64,000 nucleotides of DNA from contig NZ_NEJP01000016.1 of NCBI RefSeq assembly GCF_002113125.1, forward strand, positions 1-64,000. Reading direction: 5' to 3'. This DNA is from Pseudomonas sp. B20(2017). GTDB taxonomy: Bacteria > Pseudomonadota > Gammaproteobacteria > Pseudomonadales > Pseudomonadaceae. Shown piece after piece: positions 53,093 to 61,865 of this stretch (position 1 is the stretch's first letter; each line of letters starts with the position of its first letter). A program made the translations under genes and the position numbers. Under the pieces are notes generated by a model. The model did not search any database and was not told where the DNA came from. It worked only from the letters and a program-made list of their open reading frames with translations.

Positions 53093-55597
53093 ATGACCCG
53101 TTCCCCGTTCCGCCGTCTTGTGTTTGGCACCTTGCGCCGACTGTTGTATCTCTGGGTTCGCTCCGAGACGATCAACCAGTCGTCGTTCACCCTCAACCTC
53201 GACCGCAGTCGTCCGGTGTTCTACGTCCTGCAAAATCCATCGCTGACTGATCTGGCGGTGGTCGACACCGAGTGCACCAAGGCCGGCCTGCCGCGCCCGG
53301 TGCTGCCGGTGTCCGTAGGTTCGCTGATCGAGCCGGCGGCGTTCTTCTACCTGACGCCTGACCCGGACTGGCTCGGCCGCCAGGACAAGCGCGGCGCACC
53401 GCCGACCCTGACCCGACTGGTCAGCGCTCTGAGCCAGAACGCCGCCGAAGACGCGCAGATCATTCCGGTCAGCGTGTTCTGGGGCCAGTCGCCGGACAGC
53501 GAAAACAGCCCGTGGAAACTGCTGTTTGCCGACAGCTGGGCCGTCACCGGACGCCTGCGTCGGCTGCTGAGCATCATGATTCTGGGGCGCAAGACCCGCG
53601 TGCAGTTCTCGGCGCCGATCCACCTGCGCGAACTGATCGAACACAACAAGGGCCACGAACGCACCGTGCGCATGGCCCAGCGGATCCTGCGGGTACACTT
53701 CCGCAACCTGAAAGCTGCGGTGATCGGCCCGGACATTTCCCACCGCCGTAACCTGGTCAAAGGCCTGCTCAACCAGCCGTTGGTCAGGCAGGCGATCCTC
53801 GACGAAGCCGAGCGCGAAAACATCTCGCCGGAAAAAGCCAAGGCCCAGGCCCTGCGCTACGGCAACGAGATTGCCTCGGACTACACCTACACTGCGATCC
53901 GTTTTCTGGAAGTGGTGCTGAGCTGGTTCTGGAACAAGATCTACGACGGGATCAAGGTCAACCACATCGAAGGCGTGCAGAAGGTCGCCCAGGGTCACGA
54001 AGTGATCTACGTGCCGTGCCACCGCAGCCACATCGACTACTTGCTGCTGTCGTACTTGTTGTTCCGCAACGGCCTGACCCCGCCGCACATCGCCGCCGGC
54101 ATCAACCTCAACATGCCGGTGATCGGTAGCCTGCTGCGCCGAGGCGGTGCGTTCTTCATGCGCCGCACGTTCAAGGGCAATCCGCTGTACACCTCGGTGT
54201 TCAACGAATACCTGCACACCCTGTTCACCAAAGGCTTCCCGGTCGAATACTTCGTCGAGGGCGGTCGCTCGCGTACCGGCCGCATGCTGCAACCGAAAAC
54301 CGGGATGCTGGCGATCACGATGCGCAGCTTCCTGCGTTCGTCGCGGATGCCGATCGTGTTCGTGCCGGTGTACATCGGATACGAGCGCGTGCTCGAAGGG
54401 CGGACCTACCTCGGCGAGCTGCGTGGCGCGAGCAAGAAGAAAGAATCGATCTTCGACATCTTCAAAGTCATCGGCGCGCTCAAGCAGCGCTTCGGCCAGG
54501 TGGCGGTGAACTTCGGCGAACCGATCAAGCTCGCGGAATTCCTCGACAGCGAACAACCGGGCTGGCGTCAGCAGGAACTCGGCCCGCAGTACAAACCGGC
54601 CTGGCTCAACGAAACCACCAACCGTCTCGGCGAGAAAGTCGCGCAGCACCTGAACGAAGCGGCGGCGATCAACCCGGTCAACCTTGTGGCGCTGGCCCTT
54701 CTGTCGACCACCCGACTGGCACTGGACGATCGCGCTATGGCGCGGGTGCTGGATCTGTATCTGGCTCTGTTGCGCAAGGTGCCGTACTCGCCGCACACCA
54801 CCCTGCCGGAGGGTGATGGCCGGGCATTGATCGAACACGTCAAAGACATGGATCTGCTGTCCGAGCAAAACGATGCGCTGGGCAAGATTCTCTATCTGGA
54901 CGAGCAGAACGCCGTCCTGATGACCTACTACCGCAACAACGTGCTGCATATCTTCGCCCTGCCGGCGCTGCTGGCGAGCTTCTTCCAGAGCACCTCGCGC
55001 ATGAGCCGCGAGCAAATCCTGCGCTACACCCGCGCGCTGTATCCGTATCTGCAAGCGGAGCTGTTCATCCGCTGGAGCCTGGACGAACTGGATGCGGTGA
55101 TCGATCAGTGGCTGGAGGCTTTCGTCGAACAAGGCCTGCTGCGCTTCGAGAAAGACGTGTACCTGCGCCCGGCGCCGAGCTCGCGGCATTTCGTGCTGCT
55201 GACCCTGCTGTCGAAGAGCATCGCCCAGACCCTCCAACGCTTCTACATGACCGTGTCGTTGCTGCTCAACGCAGGCCAGAACACCATCAGCGCCGAAGAG
55301 CTGGAGGATCTGTGCACGGTCATGGCCCAGCGCCTGTCGATTCTGCATGGCTTGAATGCACCGGAATTCTTCGACAAGAGCCTGTTCCGCCACTTCATCC
55401 AGACCCTGCTCGACCTCGACGTACTGCGTCGCGACGAAGCCGGCAAGTTGAGCTACCACGAACTGCTCGGCGAACTGGCCGAAGGCGCGGCCAAACGGGT
55501 GTTGCCGGCGGAGATTCGCTTGTCGATCCGTCAGGTGGCACTGCATCGCAGCGAAGATGCGGCCGATCAGGTCGCCCCCGCTGTGCAAAACGACTAA
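53093..55597 (+). CDS. plsB: Glycerol-3-phosphate 1-O-acyltransferase PlsB
   Basis: PlsB acylates glycerol 3-phosphate, the first phospholipid step, at the inner membrane. The 834-residue protein has HX4D in CHRSHIDYLLL (His310, Asp315), GAFFMRRTF, FVEGGRSRTGR and the proline motif IVFVPVYIGYE. I start at 53093 (MTRSPFRRLVFG). The 237-base gap to the cold-shock gene holds that gene's promoter; a plsB promoter is not obvious. Confidence 0.96.
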   Translation: MTRSPFRRLVFGTLRRLLYLWVRSETINQSSFTLNLDRSRPVFYVLQNPSLTDLAVVDTECTKAGLPRPVLPVSVGSLIEPAAFFYLTPDPDWLGRQDKRGAPPTLTRLVSALSQNAAEDAQIIPVSVFWGQSPDSENSPWKLLFADSWAVTGRLRRLLSIMILGRKTRVQFSAPIHLRELIEHNKGHERTVRMAQRILRVHFRNLKAAVIGPDISHRRNLVKGLLNQPLVRQAILDEAERENISPEKAKAQALRYGNEIASDYTYTAIRFLEVVLSWFWNKIYDGIKVNHIEGVQKVAQGHEVIYVPCHRSHIDYLLLSYLLFRNGLTPPHIAAGINLNMPVIGSLLRRGGAFFMRRTFKGNPLYTSVFNEYLHTLFTKGFPVEYFVEGGRSRTGRMLQPKTGMLAITMRSFLRSSRMPIVFVPVYIGYERVLEGRTYLGELRGASKKKESIFDIFKVIGALKQRFGQVAVNFGEPIKLAEFLDSEQPGWRQQELGPQYKPAWLNETTNRLGEKVAQHLNEAAAINPVNLVALALLSTTRLALDDRAMARVLDLYLALLRKVPYSPHTTLPEGDGRALIEHVKDMDLLSEQNDALGKILYLDEQNAVLMTYYRNNVLHIFALPALLASFFQSTSRMSREQILRYTRALYPYLQAELFIRWSLDELDAVIDQWLEAFVEQGLLRFEKDVYLRPAPSSRHFVLLTLLSKSIAQTLQRFYMTVSLLLNAGQNTISAEELEDLCTVMAQRLSILHGLNAPEFFDKSLFRHFIQTLLDLDVLRRDEAGKLSYHELLGELAEGAAKRVLPAEIRLSIRQVALHRSEDAADQVAPAVQND

Positions 55598-55647
55598 ATT
55601 CCTACAGGCGCCGGCTTGTTCTGGCGCCGTCGATACGGAGATCTGCG

Positions 55648-56046
55648 ATGAAAAAACTTTCTCTGCTGGCCGCCGCCACCCTGCTCAGCGCCTGCCAGTC
55701 GACCTCTCCGGCCGGCAAGGTCAGCCTCGACGGCGAAGTGTTCTACCTGCAACGGATCGCCCTGCCGCCCAGTGCGACCTTGAGCGTGAGCCTGCAAGAC
55801 GTTTCGCTGGCCGACGCGCCAGCCATCGTACTCGATGAGCAGAAAGGCCCGGTCAAAGGCCAGGTGCCGCTGCCGTTCCACTTGAGCTACGATCCGGCCC
55901 AGATCAAACCCGGCCACCGCTACTCGGTCAGCGCACGCATTGAAGTCAACGGCGAGCTGATGTTCATAACCACTGAAAACCATGCCGTGCAGCTCGATGG
56001 CAAGGATCCGCAGCCGCTGAAGATCCGCGTCGACTCGGCCCGTTAA
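55648..56046 (+). CDS. YbaY-type lipoprotein
   Basis: The 132-residue protein has a lipoprotein signal peptide with lipobox LLSAC (Cys16) and then a beta-rich domain (about 25-130) of the YbaY/YscW type, with LPPSATLSVSLQDVSLADAP and GHRYSVSARIEVNG. The function is unproven; related domains bind small molecules or stabilise secretins. The gene follows plsB by 50 bases and is 25 bases before the DUF4197 gene, probably one unit. Confidence 0.85.
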   Translation: MKKLSLLAAATLLSACQSTSPAGKVSLDGEVFYLQRIALPPSATLSVSLQDVSLADAPAIVLDEQKGPVKGQVPLPFHLSYDPAQIKPGHRYSVSARIEVNGELMFITTENHAVQLDGKDPQPLKIRVDSAR

Positions 56047-56071
56047 CGTGCTTTCATACAAGGAAGCTTTC

Positions 56072-56761
56072 ATGCTCCGTCCTACCCTTCGCTTCGCCGG
56101 CCTTTGCGCGGGCCTGATGATCTCCGCCAGCGCACTGGCCCTGTCCCTCAGCGACCTGTCGCAAGGCGACGCCACCGGCGGTCTCAAGGATGCCCTGACC
56201 CAGGGCGCGCAACTGGCCGTCAAACAACTCGGTACTCCGGGCGGCTTCAGCAACAACCCGGACGTGAAAATCGAACTGCCGGGCAAACTCGGCAAAGTCG
56301 CCGGCAAGATGAAAGCCTTCGGCATGGGTGCCCAGGTCGACGAACTCGAAACCGCCATGAACAAGGCCGCGGAAACCGCCGTCACCCAGGCCCAGCCGAT
56401 CCTCGTCGACGCCGTGAAGAAAATGAGCGTGGAAGACGCCAAAGGCATCCTCAGCGGCGGCAACGACTCCGCCACCCGATACCTGGACAAATCCAGCCGC
56501 GAACAGATCCGCACCAAGTTCCTGCCCATCGTCAAACAGGCGACCGACAAAGTCGGCGTAGCCCAGAAATACAACGCCTTCGCCGGCCAGGCCGCGACCT
56601 TCGGCGTGGTCGATGCGAAAAGCGCCAACATCGAAAGCTACGTGACCGAACAAGCGCTGAACGGCCTGTTCGAGATGATCGGAAAACAGGAAGAAACCAT
56701 CCGCAAGAACCCGGCCGCTGCGGCGACGAGTCTGGCGAAAAAAGTGTTCGGTACCCTCTAA
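56072..56761 (+). CDS. DUF4197 family periplasmic protein
   Basis: The 229-residue protein has an N-terminal signal peptide (about 1-23) and a mostly helical body (ETAMNKAAETAVTQAQPIL; TRYLDKSSREQIRTKF; NGLFEMIGKQEETIRKNP) that I recognise as DUF4197. The role is unknown. I start at 56072 because AAGGAAGC precedes it, against an ATG at 56048. Its TAA overlaps the convergent fic stop. Confidence 0.85.
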   Translation: MLRPTLRFAGLCAGLMISASALALSLSDLSQGDATGGLKDALTQGAQLAVKQLGTPGGFSNNPDVKIELPGKLGKVAGKMKAFGMGAQVDELETAMNKAAETAVTQAQPILVDAVKKMSVEDAKGILSGGNDSATRYLDKSSREQIRTKFLPIVKQATDKVGVAQKYNAFAGQAATFGVVDAKSANIESYVTEQALNGLFEMIGKQEETIRKNPAAAATSLAKKVFGTL

Positions 56762-58155
56762 ACCGGCACCACACGGGAGTGAGCTGTCTCACTCCCGTTG
56801 ATCAATCCGCCACCAGCAGATACACGTAAAAAGTACACCCACTCGCGCCCCATTTTCTTCTTCTCGAAAACCTGCAGCTCAACCAACCCGCTCAACGCCG
56901 ACACCGCTGTGTTGTAGGCACAACCAAGGTGCTCCTTGACGTTCCCCGCCGTGAACTCCTTCGCCACCCCACTTCTGGCCACCTGATAAATCGACCGCTG
57001 TCGCTCTGTCAGCCGATCAAAAAAGCCCGAACAGGTCAGCCAGCGTTCGAAGCCTTCGCTGTACGCCACGCTCTTGCGGTACACATCGGTAAAACCCTCT
57101 ACCGCCCGCAAAATCACCGAACACTGAAACTCGATGAAGTACGTCAGGTCGAGCTCATCAGCCTCGCTGTGCAAATACGACCGCCCGTACTTTACCGGCG
57201 CGTTGCGCAGTAAAAGACTGATCGCGATATAGCGAAACGCCGAAAACTCGTGCTTGAACATGAACCAGTAAAACAGCGCCCTGGCGACCCGCCCGTTGCC
57301 ATCGCGAAAGGGATGTTCATAGCCCAGGGCAAAGTGCAGCGTGATCGCCTTGATCAGCGGATGCAGGTAGTTTTTTTGTCGAGGTGAGCCCTGTGGTTGA
57401 TTGATCCACTGCGAGAGCAAATCCAGTCGCCTCACCAATCCGACCGCAGGCGGTGGCGAGTGCACGGTATTCCCTTCGCCGTCCTGCACCACCACTTCAT
57501 CGTTCGTCCTGAAAAGCCCGGGGTCGTACTGCTCGTCATCAATACCCTCGACACCGACCCGATGCATCGACGCAATCAACTCCACGCTCAAAGGTTCGTA
57601 ACGTTTTTCCCAGGCGAAATTCATCATCCGGTAATTACCCATGACCATCCGCTCATCCGGCGTCCGCGGCTGACGCCGTTGCTTGAGCATGTCCTTGGCA
57701 ACACGAGTGGTGGTCACGGCGCCCTCAAGCTGACTGCTGCTGATCGCCTCATCCTCGATCAGATCGTTGAGCAAATAACTGAAATGCGCCCGCTCGCCTA
57801 TCTGGCTGGTCATGTATTCCAGCGATGCCGTCGTGGTTTGCCGATCAACCACTGAAAGGGCCTTCTGCGCGGTGGGCGTCGGCACAAACTTCCCCCACTG
57901 CGCCGGCTCCCCCAGAGGCAGAAGATGAATGTACTGAGCGGCCCGCGCCTTCTTGACCAGCGCCCAACACAAACGCGAATCCAGCCCGCTGGCCCAGCGA
58001 TACCGCAAATCCTCAAAAGGCAGATACCGTCCCTGATCATCCAGCGGCTTGAGCAGCGCAAGATAATCCGCCAGACGCTGCTTGTGAGGCGGTCGCATCA
58101 ACAACTCAAAGACCGGATCGGCCCGACCTTTCAATACCGGCGGTTTCTTCATCAA
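56758..58155 (-). CDS. Fic family AMP-transferase with N-terminal inhibitory helix and C-terminal winged helix
   Basis: Fic proteins transfer AMP from ATP to hydroxyl side chains of target proteins. The 465-residue protein has the complete catalytic motif HPFRDGNGRVAR (His281-Arg289 and beyond) and, about 140 residues earlier, SSQLEG (140-145), which matches the inhibitory (S/T)xxxE(G/N) of class II Fic proteins. A C-terminal winged-helix-like domain (about 380-450) is typical of this subclass. No antitoxin gene adjoins it, consistent with built-in inhibition. It separates DUF4197 from mexK, which are close together in P. aeruginosa, so it is probably an insertion. The target is unknown. Confidence 0.88.
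   Translation of the reverse strand: MMKKPPVLKGRADPVFELLMRPPHKQRLADYLALLKPLDDQGRYLPFEDLRYRWASGLDSRLCWALVKKARAAQYIHLLPLGEPAQWGKFVPTPTAQKALSVVDRQTTTASLEYMTSQIGERAHFSYLLNDLIEDEAISSSQLEGAVTTTRVAKDMLKQRRQPRTPDERMVMGNYRMMNFAWEKRYEPLSVELIASMHRVGVEGIDDEQYDPGLFRTNDEVVVQDGEGNTVHSPPPAVGLVRRLDLLSQWINQPQGSPRQKNYLHPLIKAITLHFALGYEHPFRDGNGRVARALFYWFMFKHEFSAFRYIAISLLLRNAPVKYGRSYLHSEADELDLTYFIEFQCSVILRAVEGFTDVYRKSVAYSEGFERWLTCSGFFDRLTERQRSIYQVARSGVAKEFTAGNVKEHLGCAYNTAVSALSGLVELQVFEKKKMGREWVYFLRVSAGGGLINGSETAHSRVVPV
56773..56798. other. Perfect hairpin inside the 3' end of fic, after the DUF4197 stop
   Basis: ACGGGAGTGAG (56773-56783) pairs perfectly with CTCACTCCCGT (56788-56798), loop CTGT. It begins 11 bases after the DUF4197 stop on the plus strand and lies within the last 14 codons of fic on the minus strand. 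No U-tract follows in either direction. Confidence 0.7.
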
Positions 58156-58384
58156 CGCTGCTCAACCAAGGCTGAAAAACAGCCTCGAGTACAGCACCGC
58201 CAACACAGCGACTCAATATCGGAGGCGTCTGAAAAACTTGTAGGAGGCGACACAGAGTCCTACACCATTGTTTTGCTCAGCTGTCAGGCTGCCATCGCTT
58301 GCAGGCCAGCTCCGACAAGATTGAGTCCAACCGATAGAGTATGGTCGGCAGACGGTCCGCCTTCGCGAGCAAGCCCCACAGAAA
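58156..58384. other. Region upstream of fic with a degenerate REP
   Basis: About 230 bases separate the fic start from the dispersed element. It holds the presumed fic promoter and a truncated REP sequence TTCGCGAGCAAGCCCCACA (about 58362-58380), lacking the inner part of the palindrome. I see no gene. Confidence 0.5.
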
Positions 58385-58790
58385 AGCGCAAAACCCCACA
58401 CTCCGATGCGCTTCGCTTCTAACCACTCAACACAATGAGCGTTAGCTCGAGTAACGCTTTTGACGTGCCGGCCCCTTCGGCCGGCTGAGTGGAGGGATTT
58501 ATCCGGGGGTGGGAGCGCAGCGACCGTGCGGCGCAGCCGCATGCATCGAGAGGAGGTGCAGCGAAGCAAACCGTAGGCGATGCCCCCGGATGAATCCCGG
58601 AACGAAGGAACCCCGAGCCCCAGCGAGGGGCCGAACGCCGGGGCCCAGCGTTTTGCTTACTTTTGGGCGTTTGCAAAAGTGAGCCGCTGTAAGAGCGGAA
58701 CCGCCAGCGGCAACACCCGCAGAAACGGATATTCACCCAAAACCCCAAGAGCCTGGTCGGCCCAAAGGCCGCCAAGCTCACCAAACCAAA
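58385..58790. repeat. Long structured dispersed element between fic and mexK
   Basis: These 400 gene-free bases are rich in stem-loops: GGCCCCTTCGGCC near 58473; GCGGCGCAGCCGC near 58530; CTTACTTTTG pairing with CAAAAGTGAG (about 58656-58683); and GCCGCT with AGCGGC around 58685-58711. I recognise the sequence type as a repeat found in many copies in fluorescent pseudomonads and often annotated as spurious short genes. No reading frame looks like a real protein. The right end abuts the mexK stop codon. Confidence 0.65.
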
Positions 58791-61700
58791 TCAAGACTCC
58801 TTGCGAACCCTGAACCAAGCCGCATACAACGCCGGCAAAAACAAAAGCGTCAAAGCAGTAGCAACAATCAACCCCCCCATGATCGCCACCGCCATCGGCC
58901 CAAAAAACACACTGCGAGAAAGCGGAATCATCGCCAACACCGCCGCCAAAGCCGTCAACACAATCGGCCGGAACCGCCGCACGGTCGCCTCGATAATCGC
59001 CTGCCACGGCTTGAGCCCGGCGGCGATGTCCTGCTCGATCTGATCCACCAGAATCACCGAGTTACGCATGATCATCCCCGACAGCGCGATCGTCCCGAGC
59101 ATCGCCACAAACCCGAACGGCTGACGGAACACCAGCAGAAACAGCGTCACCCCGATCAACCCCAAAGGCGCTGTCAGAAACACCATCGCCGTGCGTGAGA
59201 AACTGCGCAGCTGCACCATCAGCAACGTCAGCACCACGACAATGAACATCGGCACCCCGGCATTCACCGACTTCTGCCCACGCTCCGAATCCTCCACCGT
59301 TCCGCCGACATCCAGCAGATAGCCGTCCGGCAATTCGGCACGGATCGGATCAAGCGTCGGCATGATCTGCTTCACCAGCGTCGCCGGTTGCTCCTTGCCA
59401 TAGATGTCTGCGCGCACGGTCACGTTCGGCAGACGATTGCGGTGCCAGATGATGCCTTCCTCGAAGCCATATTCCAGCGTGGCAATCTGCGACAGCGCGA
59501 CGCTGCGACCGTTATCGGTCGGCACCGCCAGACTCGGCAGCAACGACAGCTCGGTGCGCTCGTGCACGGTGCCGCGCAGAAGGATTTCGATCAACTCGTT
59601 GTCCTCGCGGTACTGGCTGACACTGGAGCCGGTCAGCGAACTCTGGAGGAATTTCGCCAGATTCGCCGTACTTACACCCAAGGCTCGGGCGCGATCCTGA
59701 TCGATGTTCAGGTACACGACCTTGCTCGGCTCTTCCCAGTCCAGGTGCACGTTCACCACATGCGGATTCTCGCGCACCTTGGCCGCGACCTTGCGCGCCA
59801 GAGCCCGGACTTCCTCGATGTGCTCGCCAGTGACGCGGAACTGCACCGGATAGCCAACCGGAGGACCGTTTTCCAGGCGCGTGACTCGCGAGCGCAGGGA
59901 CGGGAACTGCTCGTTCAAGGTGTCGATCAGCCACGTGCGCAGCGCTTCGCGTTCCTTGATGGTTTTCGCCAGCACGACAAACTGGGCGAAGCTTGCGGCC
60001 GGCAGTTGTTGATCCAGCGGCAGGTAGAAACGTGGCGAACCGGTGCCGACGTAAGCGACATAGTTGTCGATGCCGGCGTGAACCTTGAGCATCGCTTCCA
60101 GCCGCTTGACCTCGCCCGTGGTGTTGGCCAGCGAGGCGCCTTCGGCAAGCTTCAGATCGACCATCAACTCCAGTCGCCCGGACGCCGGGAAAAACTGCTG
60201 AGGCACGAACCGGAACAACGCCACCGACGCCACGAACAGCAGCACGGTGAGCACGATCACGGTTTTGCGCCGACGCACGCACCACTCCACCAAACGCCGT
60301 ACCCGTTGGTAGAACGGCGTGCCGTAGGGGTCGGTCTGACCATCAGCCGTACCGTGTTTGGCTGCGTGAATCTTCGCCAGATCCGGCAGGAATTTTTCCC
60401 CCAGATACGGCACGAACACCACGGCAGCCACCCAGGATGCGAGCAAGGCGATGGTTACCACCTGGAAGATCGAGCGGGTGTATTCGCCGGTGCCGGACTG
60501 CGCCGTGGCAATCGGCAGAAAGCCTGCGGCGGTGATCAGCGTACCGGTGAGCATCGGGAACGCGGTGCTGGTCCAGGCATAACTGGCAGCCTTGATCCGG
60601 TCGAAACCCTGCTCCATTTTGATCGCCATCATTTCCACGGCGATGATCGCGTCGTCCACCAGCAAGCCCAGCGCCAGCACCAGCGCGCCGAGGGAAATCT
60701 TGTGCAGGCCGATCCCGAGGTAATACATGCAGGCGAAGGTCATCGCCAGCACCAGCGGAATGGTCAGCGCCACCACCATGCCGGTGCGCACGCCGAGGGA
60801 GAAGAAGCTCACCAGCAGCACGATGGCCAGCGCTTCGACCAGCACCTGGACGAACTCGCCGACACCGGTTTTCACGGCGGCGGGCTGGTCGGAGACCTTG
60901 CGCAACTGCATGCCGGCCGGCAGATTTTTCTGGATCCGGGCGAATTCGATTTCCAGAGCCTTGCCCAGCACCAGAATGTCGCCGCCGTCCTTCATCGCCA
61001 CCGCAAGACCGATGGCGTCTTCGCCCATAAAGCGCATGCGCGGGGCCGGAGGATCGTTGAAACCGCGCCGCACGTCGGCGACATCGGAGATGCGGAACGT
61101 ACGATCACCAACCCGGATCGGGAAGTTCTTGATCTCGTCGACTGTCTGAAAATTCCCCGAAACCCGTAGCTGCAATCGCTCGCTGCCGGTTTCGAAGAAG
61201 CCGGCAGTGGACACCGCGTTCTGTTCCTCCAGCGCCTGCTGAACCGCCGCCAATGGCAATCCGAGGGTGGCGAGTTTGACGTTGGACAGCTCGACCCAGA
61301 TCTTCTCGTCCTGCAAACCGAGCAGATCGACCTTGCCCACATCCTTGACCCGTTGCAGCTGGATCTGGATGCGATCGGCGTAATCCTTTAACACCGCGTA
61401 GTCGAAACCGTCACCGGTCAGCGCGTAGATATTGCCGAAGGTGGTGCCGAACTCATCGTTGAAAAACGGCCCTTGAATGCCGGGTGGCAAGGTCTGGCGG
61501 ATGTCGTTGACCTTCTTGCGCACCTGATACCAGAGCTCCGGAATTTCCACTGAATGCATGGAGTCGCGGGCGATGAACGTGACCTGGGATTCACCGGGGC
61601 GCGAGAACGAAACAATCCGCTCGTACTCGCCGGTTTCCATCAGTTTCTTTTCGATGCGTTCGGTGACCTGACGCGAGACTTCCTGGGCCGTGGCGCCCGG

Positions 61701-61859
61701 CCAACGGGTCTGGATCACCATGGCCTTGAAGGTGAACGGCGGATCTTCACTCTGGCCGAGCTTGGTGTAGGACAAGGCGCCGACGATCGCCAGCAAAAGC
61801 ATCAGGAACAGTACGATCTGACGATTGCGCAACGCCCAGGCGGAAAGATTGAAACCCAT
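58791..61859 (-). CDS. mexK: RND multidrug efflux permease MexK
   Basis: MexK is the inner-membrane proton-driven pump of a tripartite efflux system. The 1022-residue protein has two sets of large periplasmic loops and 12 transmembrane helices, including GLLVDDAIIAVEMMAIKME, where the Asp pair of TM4 relays protons. Length, the preceding adaptor gene, the divergent TetR gene and the plsB neighbourhood match mexJK-mexL of P. aeruginosa. The ribosome site GGAG lies in the mexJ stop region, 6 bases from mexJ. No outer-membrane channel gene is present, as for MexJK, which borrows OprM/OpmH. Confidence 0.9.
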   Translation of the reverse strand: MGFNLSAWALRNRQIVLFLMLLLAIVGALSYTKLGQSEDPPFTFKAMVIQTRWPGATAQEVSRQVTERIEKKLMETGEYERIVSFSRPGESQVTFIARDSMHSVEIPELWYQVRKKVNDIRQTLPPGIQGPFFNDEFGTTFGNIYALTGDGFDYAVLKDYADRIQIQLQRVKDVGKVDLLGLQDEKIWVELSNVKLATLGLPLAAVQQALEEQNAVSTAGFFETGSERLQLRVSGNFQTVDEIKNFPIRVGDRTFRISDVADVRRGFNDPPAPRMRFMGEDAIGLAVAMKDGGDILVLGKALEIEFARIQKNLPAGMQLRKVSDQPAAVKTGVGEFVQVLVEALAIVLLVSFFSLGVRTGMVVALTIPLVLAMTFACMYYLGIGLHKISLGALVLALGLLVDDAIIAVEMMAIKMEQGFDRIKAASYAWTSTAFPMLTGTLITAAGFLPIATAQSGTGEYTRSIFQVVTIALLASWVAAVVFVPYLGEKFLPDLAKIHAAKHGTADGQTDPYGTPFYQRVRRLVEWCVRRRKTVIVLTVLLFVASVALFRFVPQQFFPASGRLELMVDLKLAEGASLANTTGEVKRLEAMLKVHAGIDNYVAYVGTGSPRFYLPLDQQLPAASFAQFVVLAKTIKEREALRTWLIDTLNEQFPSLRSRVTRLENGPPVGYPVQFRVTGEHIEEVRALARKVAAKVRENPHVVNVHLDWEEPSKVVYLNIDQDRARALGVSTANLAKFLQSSLTGSSVSQYREDNELIEILLRGTVHERTELSLLPSLAVPTDNGRSVALSQIATLEYGFEEGIIWHRNRLPNVTVRADIYGKEQPATLVKQIMPTLDPIRAELPDGYLLDVGGTVEDSERGQKSVNAGVPMFIVVVLTLLMVQLRSFSRTAMVFLTAPLGLIGVTLFLLVFRQPFGFVAMLGTIALSGMIMRNSVILVDQIEQDIAAGLKPWQAIIEATVRRFRPIVLTALAAVLAMIPLSRSVFFGPMAVAIMGGLIVATALTLLFLPALYAAWFRVRKES

Positions 61860-61865
61860 CGGGGA

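Noticed and set aside
53078..55588. Minus-strand open frame of 836 codons opposite plsB
   Set aside because: It is the antisense of plsB, with Gln/His/Arg-rich composition typical of high-GC shadows.
58213..58813. Short frames within the fic-mexK gap as genes
   Set aside because: They lie in the dispersed element, vary by strand, and have no start signals; repeats of this type give spurious annotations.
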